In this document: piece by piece, positions 1 through 8,065 of the stretch
How the letters are laid out: every line of letters begins with the position of its first letter
Numbering within the stretch: position 1 is the first letter of the stretch
NCBI GenBank assembly: GCA_041689775.1
Contig: JBDNFP010000264.1
Coordinates: forward strand, 1 to 10,898
DNA from: JBDNFP01 sp041689775
GTDB taxonomy: Bacteria; Bacteroidota; Bacteroidia; Cytophagales; Spirosomataceae
Direction: 5' to 3'
Length of the DNA: 10,898 nt
Position numbers and translations under genes: made by a program
The notes under the pieces: generated by a model
What the model saw: the letters and a program-made list of their open reading frames with translations, nothing else
Told to the model about the DNA's origin: nothing
Database searches by the model: none

Positions 1-2
1 GA

Positions 3-122
3 GGGGGGCTCAGGCCGGAGGACTACCGAGACGATCAAACGCTCGCATACGCTGTCAACAGATGCTTGGCCAACGTCGGCCGATGTCTGAATATTAATTT
101 TAGCCCATTTAATGCAAAGTAA
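3..122 (+). CDS. Possible 3' end of an upstream gene, or gene remnant (partial)
   Basis: One frame is open from the window edge to a TAA at 120-122, giving 39 residues and overlapping the sulfatase start by 11 bases. The codons up to about position 90 look natural for this genome, and the first 90 bases are GC-rich compared with the AT-rich 91-111 stretch. The readable part begins GGLRPEDYRDDQTLAYAVNR. The RPEDY...DD..A...A.NR.L pattern vaguely recalls the N-terminus of pectate-lyase-type beta-helix proteins (RPEDFGA-GDG-TDDT-A), but with the central glycine-rich turn missing. It could therefore be a decayed fragment, the true C-terminus of an unrecognised protein, or chance. The other two plus-strand frames also stay open until 88-95, so the assignment is weak. 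Confidence 0.25.
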   Translation, partial: GGLRPEDYRDDQTLAYAVNRCLANVGRCLNINFSPFNAK

Positions 123-1563
123 TTTGTCTCTAGTACTTATCTCGGTAGTGGCATTACTCCTTGCTACCAGCCCAAAACGACTTCCTGACCCCGCCCTCCG
201 GCCCCCCAACGTGTTGATGATCGCAGTGGACGACATGAACGACTTTATCGGCGCCATGGGGCACCCTGATGCCATTACACCCAACCTCGACAAACTGATC
301 CGAAAGGGTACCCTATTTTCAAATGCCCACGCCCAATCACCCATGTGCAGCCCGTCGCGAGCGGCTATCATGACCGGCCTGCGGCCTTCCACCACGGGCA
401 TCTACGGGATGATTGATGACGATCTGATTAAAGAAACTAACGAGGCTACCCGCAGCATTACCTTCATGTACCAGCACTTCAAGGGCCAAGGCTACCATAC
501 CATGGGCATCGGCAAGCTTTTTCATGAGCACGCACCAGAGAGACTGCTCGACGAAAGCGGCAGCCGGAAGAAGGGTTTCGGTCCCTCGCCGAAAACTAAT
601 TTCCACTGGGATAAGAAGGGTACGTCGACCGATTGGGGCCCCTATCCGGAGCGGGATGAGCAGATGCCTGACTACCAATCAGCCCAATGGGCCATCGAAC
701 GGCTGGGGCGCAGTTACGACAAGCCCTTCTTCCTGTCGGTGGGCTTTCTGAGACCCCATGTACCTTGGTACGTACCGCAAAAGTGGTTCGATCTGTACGA
801 TCCCGCGAAACTTCACCTGCCTGCCTACCTGAAAACCGACCGGGAAGATCTACCCAAAATAGCCCTGGAAATTGACGATTTGCCTATGATGCCCACCACC
901 GACTGGGCCATTGAGAATAATCAATGGCGCAATGTCCTGCAAGGCTACCTCGCCAGTGTTTCGTTTGTGGATCATTACATTGGAGAGGTACTCAATGCGT
1001 TGGAAAATAGTCCGCACACCCAGAATACCATTGTGGTACTATGGTCGGACCACGGATATCGGTTAGGGGAAAAAGGCACTTTCGCCAAGGTATGCCTCTG
1101 GGATCGGGCAACGAAAGCCCCACTGATTTTCTCCGGTCCGGGTATTCCCACAAACACCAAAGTGGACGCGCCCGTAGAGCTGTTTTCCATCTACCCTACC
1201 CTTACCGATTTGTGCGGTTTGGCTGCTCCCAAAAACCTAGAAGCCCGTAGCCTATATCCTTTATTGAAAAACCCGAAAAGTGCGTGGCTGTATCCTGCGC
1301 TTATAACCTGGGCCCGCAATAATCACGCGGTAAAGACCAAGGATTACCGCTACATCCGGTACGAAGACGGCACCGAAGAACTTTATTTGGTAAAAACTGA
1401 CCCCAACGAATGGAATAATGTAGCAGGCCAAAAGAAGTACGATAAAGTAAAAAAAGCATTACAGAAGTATTTACCCACCACCAACGTATTATGGGCGGCC
1501 GCTTCCCGATACGATAATAACGACTATTTTATCAAACAGAAAAAGGAACAAAGCGAGCAATAA
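112..1563 (+). CDS. Exported S1-family sulfatase, iduronate-2-sulfatase-like
   Basis: A 483-residue arylsulfatase-superfamily enzyme that should hydrolyse a sulfate ester, probably on a sugar, after export. A hydrophobic signal segment spans residues 4-19 (SNLSLVLISVVALLLATS), unusually without a basic residue before it; the in-frame TGA at 88-90 leaves no better ATG. Metal ligands D40-D41 lie in AVDDMND. The formylglycine motif CSPSR is at 79-83, so C79 must be oxidised by a maturase not in this window. GKLFH (K135, H138), RPHVP (H215) and SDHG (D313, H314) with K326 follow in the order and spacing of the iduronate-2-sulfatase branch; KPFFLSVGFLRPHVPW is typical of it. Length and all active-site positions are normal, so it should be active. 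The esterase begins 40 bp downstream on the same strand, which suggests cotranscription. The substrate is unknown: the branch name does not prove action on iduronate. No Shine-Dalgarno is visible. Confidence 0.93.
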   Translation: MQSNLSLVLISVVALLLATSPKRLPDPALRPPNVLMIAVDDMNDFIGAMGHPDAITPNLDKLIRKGTLFSNAHAQSPMCSPSRAAIMTGLRPSTTGIYGMIDDDLIKETNEATRSITFMYQHFKGQGYHTMGIGKLFHEHAPERLLDESGSRKKGFGPSPKTNFHWDKKGTSTDWGPYPERDEQMPDYQSAQWAIERLGRSYDKPFFLSVGFLRPHVPWYVPQKWFDLYDPAKLHLPAYLKTDREDLPKIALEIDDLPMMPTTDWAIENNQWRNVLQGYLASVSFVDHYIGEVLNALENSPHTQNTIVVLWSDHGYRLGEKGTFAKVCLWDRATKAPLIFSGPGIPTNTKVDAPVELFSIYPTLTDLCGLAAPKNLEARSLYPLLKNPKSAWLYPALITWARNNHAVKTKDYRYIRYEDGTEELYLVKTDPNEWNNVAGQKKYDKVKKALQKYLPTTNVLWAAASRYDNNDYFIKQKKEQSEQ

Positions 1564-1603
1564 TCTACCAAACAGGCACATATTTAAAGGCAAACTAAAA
1601 TCT

Positions 1604-3763
1604 ATGAGACCAACAAAAATTATAAGAAAGTACGGTGTGATTTTTTTACTGGTGGTCCTATCTGCTACGCATGTTTCCGCTCAGGAAGACCTTGATGTTT
1701 TTGACTACTGGAAATTTCACGAAGGCAGCCCGGCTATGTCTCTGTACAGGCGTATCTACGAGCGGGCTTCCGAGCAATTGGAAAAGCGGCAAGCAGCCAT
1801 AGCGAAACTACAAACCAAACCTGACTGGCAGAAGCGGCAGCAATTAGTGAGGCAAAAACTGGCCGAAGCAGTAGGGCCCTTCCCCGAAAAGACCCCCTTA
1901 CATCCGGTTATTACCGGTACCCTAGACCGAGATAATTTCCGGGTAGAAAAACTCTACTTTGAGTCGCAGCCGGGCTACTTTGTAACGGCAGCGCTATTCA
2001 TTCCTAACAATAAACCGGAAAAACTCCCCGCCATTCTGTATTGTAGCGGACACAGTGCCAATGGATTCCGTAGCCATGTGTACCAGCATACCATCCTGAA
2101 CTATGTAAAAAAGGGATTCATTGTACTAGCCTTTGACCCCATCGGACAAGGTGAGCGGCGGCAGTACCGAGATATCAACGATAAGTCTGCCCCTACCAAA
2201 GACCATTCTTACTCAGGTACCCAGACGTTCGTTTCGGGCCTTTCACCCGCAAACTATTTTATCTGGGATGGCATCCGGGCCATTGATTACCTGATTACCC
2301 GGCCCGAAGTTGACCCCGCAAGGATTGGCATAACGGGCCGGTCGGGCGGGGGCACCCAAACCGCCTATATCGCCGCCGTAGACGACCGCATTCTTGCCGC
2401 CGCCCCCGAATGCTATATCACCACAACGGATAAATTATGGCAATCAATGGGTCCGCAGGACGCCGAACAAAACCTGGTCAGCAGCTTGGAAAAGGGTCTT
2501 GATCTGGCAGACTACATTGAAATCAGAGCGCCCAAACCTACCCTGATCGTAAGTACCACGCGTGATATGTTCCCTATTCAGGGCGTACGAGATATCTACG
2601 CCGAGGCCAAAGCAGCCTTTCGGGCCTACGGCAAGCCCGATCACCTGAGTAAAGTAGAGGATGACGCTCCCCATGCTTCTACCCCCAAAAATAGGGAGGC
2701 GACCTACGCTTTTTTTCAAAAGTACCTTTCCAATCCCGGTAGTCCGGAAGACTTGGCCATCGATATTTTCAAAGAGGAAGAATTATACTCTACGCCGGGT
2801 GGTGATGTATTTCAAGCTCTGAAAAGTAAAAGCCTGTTCAGCCTGAATAAAAAGTATACGCAGGACTTAGTGCAAAAACGAGGCGAACAACACAAAGAGG
2901 ATATTCAGGACTTGAATACACTTCGAACTCAGGTTATATCCCTTTCGGGCTACGAAAACCCACCAATTAAAACGGACGTCGTGTTTTCGGGTAGGATGCA
3001 GCACTCGGGCTACACCCTTGAAAAGTACCTAGTGAAGGGTATGGGGGCGTATTATCTACCAGTTCTGTGGCTCAAACCCCTCACTTCCAACGGAAAAACA
3101 CTCCTATTTCTGGATGAAAACGGAAAAGCTACCGCCTTAAAAAAAGACGGACTGGTTGAGCAACTAGTCATGCAAGGGTACGAAATAGTAATACCCGATC
3201 TGAGCGGATACGGCGAGCTAGGCAATGGCTACATGAAAGGTGGCGATTCTGTGCTGGAAGAAGTACCCCTTAATCTATGGTACGCGGGTATTCAAACTCA
3301 CCAAAGTCTGGTAGGCGTACGGACCGGTGAGATTACTATTCTCACTGATTTTATAAAAAAGTTAGCCTCACCTAACCAGCTGTTGACTGCCATAGCTACC
3401 GGCACGTTGACCTCTGATTTGCTCCACGCGGCCATTATCAACAATCCTTTTGCGCACATTGCCTTACTTCATCCGCTGGTTTCCTACCAATCCATTACGG
3501 AGGAGAGACTCTATAAAACCAAATTTGCCATGTCAGCCGTCGCGGGTGCCCTAGCCCGGTACGATTTACCGGATCTGGTAGCGGCTTTGGCTACGAAGAA
3601 ATTATTGCTAATCAATCCGGTGGATGCCGCGGAGAAAGAACTCAGCCCGGAGCAAATTGCCTCAGCGTATCAAAATGCCCGATCGGTTTTTCCAGCCTCG
3701 TTTATTCAACACTCAGTAAAGTCTCAGAATATGGCTATGGTGATCAGTACCTGGATCAAATAG
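1604..3763 (+). CDS. Exported two-domain alpha/beta hydrolase, acetyl xylan esterase-like, with degenerate second domain
   Basis: A 719-residue protein with a standard signal peptide (basic RPTKIIRK, then hydrophobic GVIFLLVVLSATHVSA, likely cut near residue 26). After a charged helical stretch (about 45-90), residues 120-375 form an alpha/beta hydrolase of the acetyl-xylan-esterase/prolyl-oligopeptidase type. Visible elements are the strand LPAILYCSGH, DPIGQGER, the nucleophile elbow GRSGGG (S247), the acid in STTRDMFP (D321) and the base in DDAPHAS (H357). Residues about 455-719 repeat the fold weakly: VLWLKP, LLFLDENGKA, GYEIVIPDLSGYGE (compare GFIVLAFDPIGQGE in the first half), then LLHPL and LLLINPVDAAEK. 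Where the second nucleophile should sit it reads AIATGTLTSD, with no G-x-S-x-G. The first half is thus probably the esterase or deacylase and the second structural. It lies 40 bp after the sulfatase and probably acts with it on an esterified, sulfated glycan. The exact substrate cannot be told. Confidence 0.88.
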   Translation: MRPTKIIRKYGVIFLLVVLSATHVSAQEDLDVFDYWKFHEGSPAMSLYRRIYERASEQLEKRQAAIAKLQTKPDWQKRQQLVRQKLAEAVGPFPEKTPLHPVITGTLDRDNFRVEKLYFESQPGYFVTAALFIPNNKPEKLPAILYCSGHSANGFRSHVYQHTILNYVKKGFIVLAFDPIGQGERRQYRDINDKSAPTKDHSYSGTQTFVSGLSPANYFIWDGIRAIDYLITRPEVDPARIGITGRSGGGTQTAYIAAVDDRILAAAPECYITTTDKLWQSMGPQDAEQNLVSSLEKGLDLADYIEIRAPKPTLIVSTTRDMFPIQGVRDIYAEAKAAFRAYGKPDHLSKVEDDAPHASTPKNREATYAFFQKYLSNPGSPEDLAIDIFKEEELYSTPGGDVFQALKSKSLFSLNKKYTQDLVQKRGEQHKEDIQDLNTLRTQVISLSGYENPPIKTDVVFSGRMQHSGYTLEKYLVKGMGAYYLPVLWLKPLTSNGKTLLFLDENGKATALKKDGLVEQLVMQGYEIVIPDLSGYGELGNGYMKGGDSVLEEVPLNLWYAGIQTHQSLVGVRTGEITILTDFIKKLASPNQLLTAIATGTLTSDLLHAAIINNPFAHIALLHPLVSYQSITEERLYKTKFAMSAVAGALARYDLPDLVAALATKKLLLINPVDAAEKELSPEQIASAYQNARSVFPASFIQHSVKSQNMAMVISTWIK

Positions 3764-4210
3764 TCGATCCTTACGGTTTACTGCGGCATTAGAAACCGAA
3801 GCAAAAATTCCCGTTCGTAGGGTACCAAAAGATCAGAAGCAAAGGTAAAGTTAAGCCAATTGTCATACTGCCAATTCCAGGTCATGAGGTATTATAATGA
3901 TTTCTATAACTCACAACTCCTTCACTTACCTTCTCTACATAAATTCAGAAGTACTATTTAAAACCAGCGCGTTAGTCCCTCAAATGCATACCCGGTGGGT
4001 TTAGTTGCTCTTTTCGATACTACGGCTGTTCTATGTTTTAGCGGACGGTAAGGAAGGAGTCGGTATAACGACAAAAATCAAGTTAGATCAATAAAGGGAA
4101 ATATGTTAAAAAAAGGCTTGCTAATAGGTTATAATGAGAGGTAATACGTCTCTAAACAGATGAGAACTATCCTAAGCTGCTATTCTATATTCCCACTAGA
4201 CATTTTAAAA
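3764..4210. other. Gap between esterase and second sulfatase
   Basis: About 450 bp without an intact gene. The left quarter holds a minus-strand Fic relic (listed separately). The rest (3886-4210) is AT-rich with stops in every frame and is probably the promoter and leader of the second sulfatase. TATAAT occurs at 4130-4135, and a related AGGT(AT)TATAATGA string is seen at 3887-3900 and, without the AT, near 4126-4137. Neither has a convincing partner box, and Bacteroidota promoters normally use TAnnTTTG instead. No terminator hairpin follows the esterase stop codon, so readthrough into the second sulfatase is possible. Confidence 0.6.
3778..3885 (-). pseudogene. Truncated Fic-family gene: N-terminal DUF4172 fragment only
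   Basis: Reading the minus strand from ATG at 3885-3883 to TAA at 3780-3778 gives 35 residues starting MTWNWQYDNWLNFTFASDLL and continuing VPYEREFLLR. This matches the characteristic start of Bacteroidota Fic-family proteins (DUF4172: M-W-x-W-Q-x-x-x-W-P-x-F-x-aromatic, then a helix ending in EFLL), which sits before the AMP-transferring Fic domain. The diagnostic Trp and Phe positions (W3, W5, Q6, W10, F13) are kept. A full protein is several hundred residues long and should carry HPFxxGNGR; none of that is present. Similarity stops near 3795, about 30 bp from the esterase stop codon, so the rest was lost by deletion or insertion at this junction. Identification is from memory of the family and was not searched. 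A functional 35-residue peptide is unlikely. Confidence 0.6.
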
Positions 4211-6295
4211 ATGAAGTACTCCGTTAAGCTTTCAGTATTACTATTCTTTTCTATTCTTGCCTTACCCACTTTTTCGCAGACTGGAAAAACATCCAAGACC
4301 AAGCCCAATATCATTTTCATCCTCGTGGATGATATGGGCTGGGGGGATTTGGGGGTTTTCTGGCAAAAGCAACGGATGAAAGCCAATAATCGGAGCGAGC
4401 CCTGGCAGTTTACTCCGGCGCTCGATGCTATGGCCGCCAATGGTGCCATGCTGACCAACCACTACTGCGCCGCCCCAGTATGTGCACCATCCCGGGCCTC
4501 GCTGATGCTGGGGGTAACCCAAGGGCACGCCAATATCCGGAATAACCAGTTTGACAAAGAGTTGCAAGACACCTACACCATGAGTTCGGTGTTAAAGGAA
4601 ACCGGGTACACTACCAACCTAGTTGGTAAGTGGGGACTACAAGGCGTGGATGTAGAAGCACCCAACTGGCCCGCCCACCCTTTGAACCGTGGATTTGACT
4701 ACTCCTATGCCTACATCCGGCACGCCGACGGTCACGAACATTATCCGGTGGAAGGGTTCTACCGGGGCAAAAAAGAGATTTGGGAAAATAGGAACGAGGT
4801 ATCGGCTGGCCTGGACAAATGCTTCACCACCGACCTTTGGACCGCCAAGGCCAAGGATATCATCAAACAACAAGGGGGTAAAGACCGACCATTTTTTATG
4901 TACCTGGCCTACGATGTACCCCACGCTGTACTTGAACTTCCCACTCAGGCATACCCCAAAGGCGGTGGCTTGACAGGCGGCTTGCAGTGGTTGGGTACGA
5001 AAGGGAAAATGATCAACACTGCCTCTGGTGTACCTGATTCCTACATTCACTCCGACTACGTCAATGCCACCTACGACCACGATAAGAACCCTGCAACGCC
5101 CGAAATAGCATGGCCCGATGTGTACAAACGCTACGCTTCGCTATGCCGGAGAATTGACGACGGCATCGGTGATATCATGCAGCTATTGAAAGATATGAAA
5201 ATTGATCAGAACACGATGGTCGTGTTTACATCCGACAACGGTCCATCCATCGAATCCTACCTGAAAGAAGATTACAAGCCGACCTTTTTCAATAGTTTCG
5301 GTCCGTTCGACGGCATCAAACGGGACGTATGGGAAGGCGGCATCCGGATGCCTACGCTAGTACAATGGTCCGGAACGGTACCATCCGACAAAGTCATAAG
5401 CCAGCCGAGTGCTTTGTACGACTGGTTGGCAACTTTTGCTGATGCCGCCCAAATTCCCGCTCCTGCCCGCACCGATGGGGTTTCGCTGCTTCCTTCCCTG
5501 ACCGGAAAAGGCACGCAAAAAGAGAGTATTGTCTATATCGAGTACGAAAACAACGGCACGACGCCCAAGTTTGATGAGTTTGTGGCTACTCACCAAGGCA
5601 GAAGACGCAATCAGATGCAGAAAATTCGACTTGGGGATTTTGTAGGTGTGCGCTACGACATCAAATCAGCGAACGATGACTTTGAGATCTACAACGTCGT
5701 GACCGACCCTCAAGAATCGAAAAACCTGGCCAAAACAGCTGCTTATACCTACTTACAAAAAGTATTTAAAGATAAAGTAACGCAGGTAAGGAGGCCCAAT
5801 ACGGAGGCCCCGCGCCCCTATGACTTGGCGATGATGACTGCCGTGGAAATCCCACAGGCAACTCCCGGCGTACAGTGGTTTGCCCACGAGGGTACCTACC
5901 CGTGGGTGACAGATATTACCGATCAACCGGCCTTGCAAAAGGGTATTACCCCGGAGGGTGATATCAGTAAAATAGCATTAAAGGAAGGTATGATCTGCGA
6001 AAAGGGCTACCTCAAAATCCCGAAGGATGGTACGTACCAGTTTACGATGAACGGAAACGGCAGCTACCTGTTCAAACTACACGACGCTATGGTGATTGAC
6101 CGCAGCTATCCCGATCAACCCAAATTGAGAATGGCTACGTCGAGCATTGTGTACTTAAAAGCAGGCTACCACCCCTTCCGGATTTACTTCCATAAGACAG
6201 GAAACGGTAAGCCTAATCTGGACTGGACGTGGCAATCGCAGGATATTGAAGAACAGCCCGTACCCGCCGAGGCGTTATTTCACGCGGAAGAGTAA
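4211..6295 (+). CDS. Exported S1-family arylsulfatase with C-terminal PA14-like domain
   Basis: I place the start at ATG 4211, giving 694 residues, because it begins MKYSVKLSVLLFFSILALPT followed by FSQ, a clean signal peptide. An in-frame ATG at 4160 would put 17 extra residues before it. Sulfatase domain: metal ligands D40-D41 (FILVDDMGWGD), formylglycine motif CAPSR at 91-95, GKWGL (K140), VPHAV (H238), TSDNG (D342, N343) and a GIKRDVWEGGIRMP motif (K370). All are intact. After about residue 550, a beta-rich module reads GYLKIPKDGTYQFTMNG, then VYLKAGYHPFRIYF and LDWTW, ending with VPAEALF. This is the pattern of a PA14-type carbohydrate-binding domain, so the enzyme is probably held on its glycan. 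The residues around the Cys and GGIRMP differ from the first sulfatase, so the two likely remove different sulfates. It needs a maturase in trans. A strong hairpin follows the stop codon. Confidence 0.92.
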   Translation: MKYSVKLSVLLFFSILALPTFSQTGKTSKTKPNIIFILVDDMGWGDLGVFWQKQRMKANNRSEPWQFTPALDAMAANGAMLTNHYCAAPVCAPSRASLMLGVTQGHANIRNNQFDKELQDTYTMSSVLKETGYTTNLVGKWGLQGVDVEAPNWPAHPLNRGFDYSYAYIRHADGHEHYPVEGFYRGKKEIWENRNEVSAGLDKCFTTDLWTAKAKDIIKQQGGKDRPFFMYLAYDVPHAVLELPTQAYPKGGGLTGGLQWLGTKGKMINTASGVPDSYIHSDYVNATYDHDKNPATPEIAWPDVYKRYASLCRRIDDGIGDIMQLLKDMKIDQNTMVVFTSDNGPSIESYLKEDYKPTFFNSFGPFDGIKRDVWEGGIRMPTLVQWSGTVPSDKVISQPSALYDWLATFADAAQIPAPARTDGVSLLPSLTGKGTQKESIVYIEYENNGTTPKFDEFVATHQGRRRNQMQKIRLGDFVGVRYDIKSANDDFEIYNVVTDPQESKNLAKTAAYTYLQKVFKDKVTQVRRPNTEAPRPYDLAMMTAVEIPQATPGVQWFAHEGTYPWVTDITDQPALQKGITPEGDISKIALKEGMICEKGYLKIPKDGTYQFTMNGNGSYLFKLHDAMVIDRSYPDQPKLRMATSSIVYLKAGYHPFRIYFHKTGNGKPNLDWTWQSQDIEEQPVPAEALFHAEE

Positions 6296-6320
6296 AAAAG
6301 CATCCTTCGGGTAGAACCCA

Positions 6321-6371
6321 GTAAGAGCGGCAATGGTACTGACAAAAAATCAGTACCATTGCCGCTCTTAC
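6321..6371. terminator. 22-bp perfect hairpin terminator between convergent genes
   Basis: The arms 6321-6342 and 6350-6371 are perfect reverse complements (22 bp) around a 7-base loop CAAAAAA, followed on the plus strand by TTTTAT. It lies 25 bp after the stop codon of the second sulfatase and 14 bp past the stop of the convergent permease gene. It should terminate plus-strand transcription. On the minus strand the stem is not followed by a T run, so termination there would depend on the stem alone. Confidence 0.85.
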
Positions 6372-6385
6372 TTTTATCAATCTCG

Positions 6386-8065
6386 TCAGTTTATTTTATT
6401 CCAATCTAACTTCCGTATTTCCAGGTTGAGAAAATAGAGTAGCCACAGTAAAAAAGGGGTCAATCCCAGAATCACAAAGGGTATCTGACTGATGGCCCAG
6501 TGCCCAAACCCAACCAGGGCCATTCCAAAAAATAGTAATAATACTCTGACAAACTGACCCCCGCTATTTTTTGTAAACTCTTGACTAAACGGAAGGTGAT
6601 TTTTGGTAGCCAAGATAATTACCAGCTGGACAATAAGCAGAACAATTGTTCCAAATAGCAAATCATCTAACCCTTCCATTCCCCAGAGGTACACAATAAT
6701 AGCGCCGATCAGGGCCATGGCGGGGAACATGAACTTAACTACCATCGCCCACAAACTTCCCGACAGAATTTCTCCTGGATGGGCCATCGGAGCAATGCGA
6801 TAAATCCAGGCCGCCTTATATTGATCCAGATAGGTAATATTTTGAATAACTGAGGAAATAATGAGCGAACTGAAATAAATAATAAACACCATTTGCCAAT
6901 CTGACTCGGACGCCTTCGTTATCATTTCAGAAATGGTAAGGTCCTTGTTCATAAAAAAAGTAGGAACCAGCACCAGAAAATAGGCTAGGCTCGGATACAC
7001 CCGCAATTTAAACTTCCGGTCGCGGGCCGTTACTTTCCACACGAACTCAAAACTGCCCCGTTCGGCAGGAGTAGCACAAAACCAGCCGGAAAGAATCTCC
7101 GGTAAGCTTCTTTGTCGTCGGCTGACTGATTGGTTCACCTTTTTATTCACCACGGTGTCGATACTACCGATGCCTTCGCTAAATCGATTGGCTAAACGAG
7201 AGTTTATCACCCGGACCGAAAGCAGAGGGGTTACCAGCAGAAGTAAGATAGATACAATAACGTATATGTCAAAAACTCCATCAATTAGTCCGTGCATTAT
7301 ATTCCCAACCCACAGCGGCAGAACCAAGAGATGCCACCAGGCGGGCTCAAACAAATTAGACTCCATAATCGCTTCAATATCAAATACCCGAAGCACTACC
7401 TGATATCCAACCATTATCACAACCACCATCACAATTTGAATTCCATTGATGATGTTACGTAGTCTTTCTTCGGTGGCAAATTGCATAATCACCAGATACA
7501 ATATCATGGTAAGGATGACCGACAGAAGGGCGATCAGGAACGCCATGAAAGTCAATACCAGTCCGGCCGAAAGCCCGTATTTATAAAACGTGGCAATAAT
7601 AGCGGGTAGTAAACTCGCCAACGAGAGCTGGGTCAAGTAGATGACTACGTGAACGAGCCTCGAACTAACGAGCGTTTTGTTACTAACGGGTCGGGGCAGA
7701 ATGATGATACTATCGGAGCTATCCAGAATGACCTGTGAGAAATCCGTAATAAGGGTCATGATGATAAGGATCATGGCGTAGGAGGCCACCACAGAGTAAG
7801 CGCCCAGCGGTGTGGGCCATACCAATACAACCACGGCAACGAAAGAGGATATTAGCATCGTAACTACCAAGGTCCAGGCGTACCCCCATTTATTGGGTTG
7901 TTGTTCATTTCCGTTAAACCCGGTACGGGTACGCCGTTGATCCATGGTCAATTTTACCCCAACAATGGAACGGAGTTGATCATAGTCTACCCCCATTCGC
8001 CAAAAGGGAACCGCGAATAGATCCAGTAATTTTAAATAAAAATTAGTGCGCTTTTCCATCGTCAT
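6386..8065 (-). CDS. Large ABC transporter membrane subunit (partner of the adjacent ATPase)
   Basis: A 559-residue integral membrane protein with about 12 hydrophobic segments, roughly at residues 62-83, 88-110, 138-161, 167-194, 208-226, 243-262, 264-285, 358-371, 390-410, 440-461, 468-487, 505-525 and 528-548. A basic, soluble loop spans about 287-355. There is no signal peptide: the first 55 residues are amphipathic and charged. The start overlaps the ATPase stop by one base (TAATG at 8067-8063), which indicates translational coupling. An AGGAG lies only 2 bases before ATG 8065-8063 but 8 bases before a second in-frame ATG at 8059-8057 (MEKRTNFYLK), so the shorter form may be the real one. 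Length and topology fit the large ABC-2-like permeases found next to DrrA-type ATPases in Bacteroidota. The substrate cannot be inferred; export is more likely than import because no binding protein is encoded nearby. Confidence 0.8.
   Translation of the reverse strand: MTMEKRTNFYLKLLDLFAVPFWRMGVDYDQLRSIVGVKLTMDQRRTRTGFNGNEQQPNKWGYAWTLVVTMLISSFVAVVVLVWPTPLGAYSVVASYAMILIIMTLITDFSQVILDSSDSIIILPRPVSNKTLVSSRLVHVVIYLTQLSLASLLPAIIATFYKYGLSAGLVLTFMAFLIALLSVILTMILYLVIMQFATEERLRNIINGIQIVMVVVIMVGYQVVLRVFDIEAIMESNLFEPAWWHLLVLPLWVGNIMHGLIDGVFDIYVIVSILLLLVTPLLSVRVINSRLANRFSEGIGSIDTVVNKKVNQSVSRRQRSLPEILSGWFCATPAERGSFEFVWKVTARDRKFKLRVYPSLAYFLVLVPTFFMNKDLTISEMITKASESDWQMVFIIYFSSLIISSVIQNITYLDQYKAAWIYRIAPMAHPGEILSGSLWAMVVKFMFPAMALIGAIIVYLWGMEGLDDLLFGTIVLLIVQLVIILATKNHLPFSQEFTKNSGGQFVRVLLLFFGMALVGFGHWAISQIPFVILGLTPFLLWLLYFLNLEIRKLDWNKIN

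Noticed and set aside
3959..4077. Minus-strand open stretch of about 38 codons in the gap upstream of the Fic relic
   Set aside because: It has no ATG start and no family I recognise, and a plus-strand frame is open over the same stretch, so it may be chance. A link to the Fic relic could not be shown.
4130..4135. TATAAT as a promoter -10 box for the second sulfatase
   Set aside because: No suitable partner box at the right distance is seen, and the expected Bacteroidota element is TAnnTTTG. It is kept only as a remark.
4637..5080. Long open frame antisense to the second sulfatase (147 codons, minus strand)
   Set aside because: It lies wholly within a conserved catalytic domain on the other strand, its product has no recognisable motifs, and its codons are the complement of the real gene.
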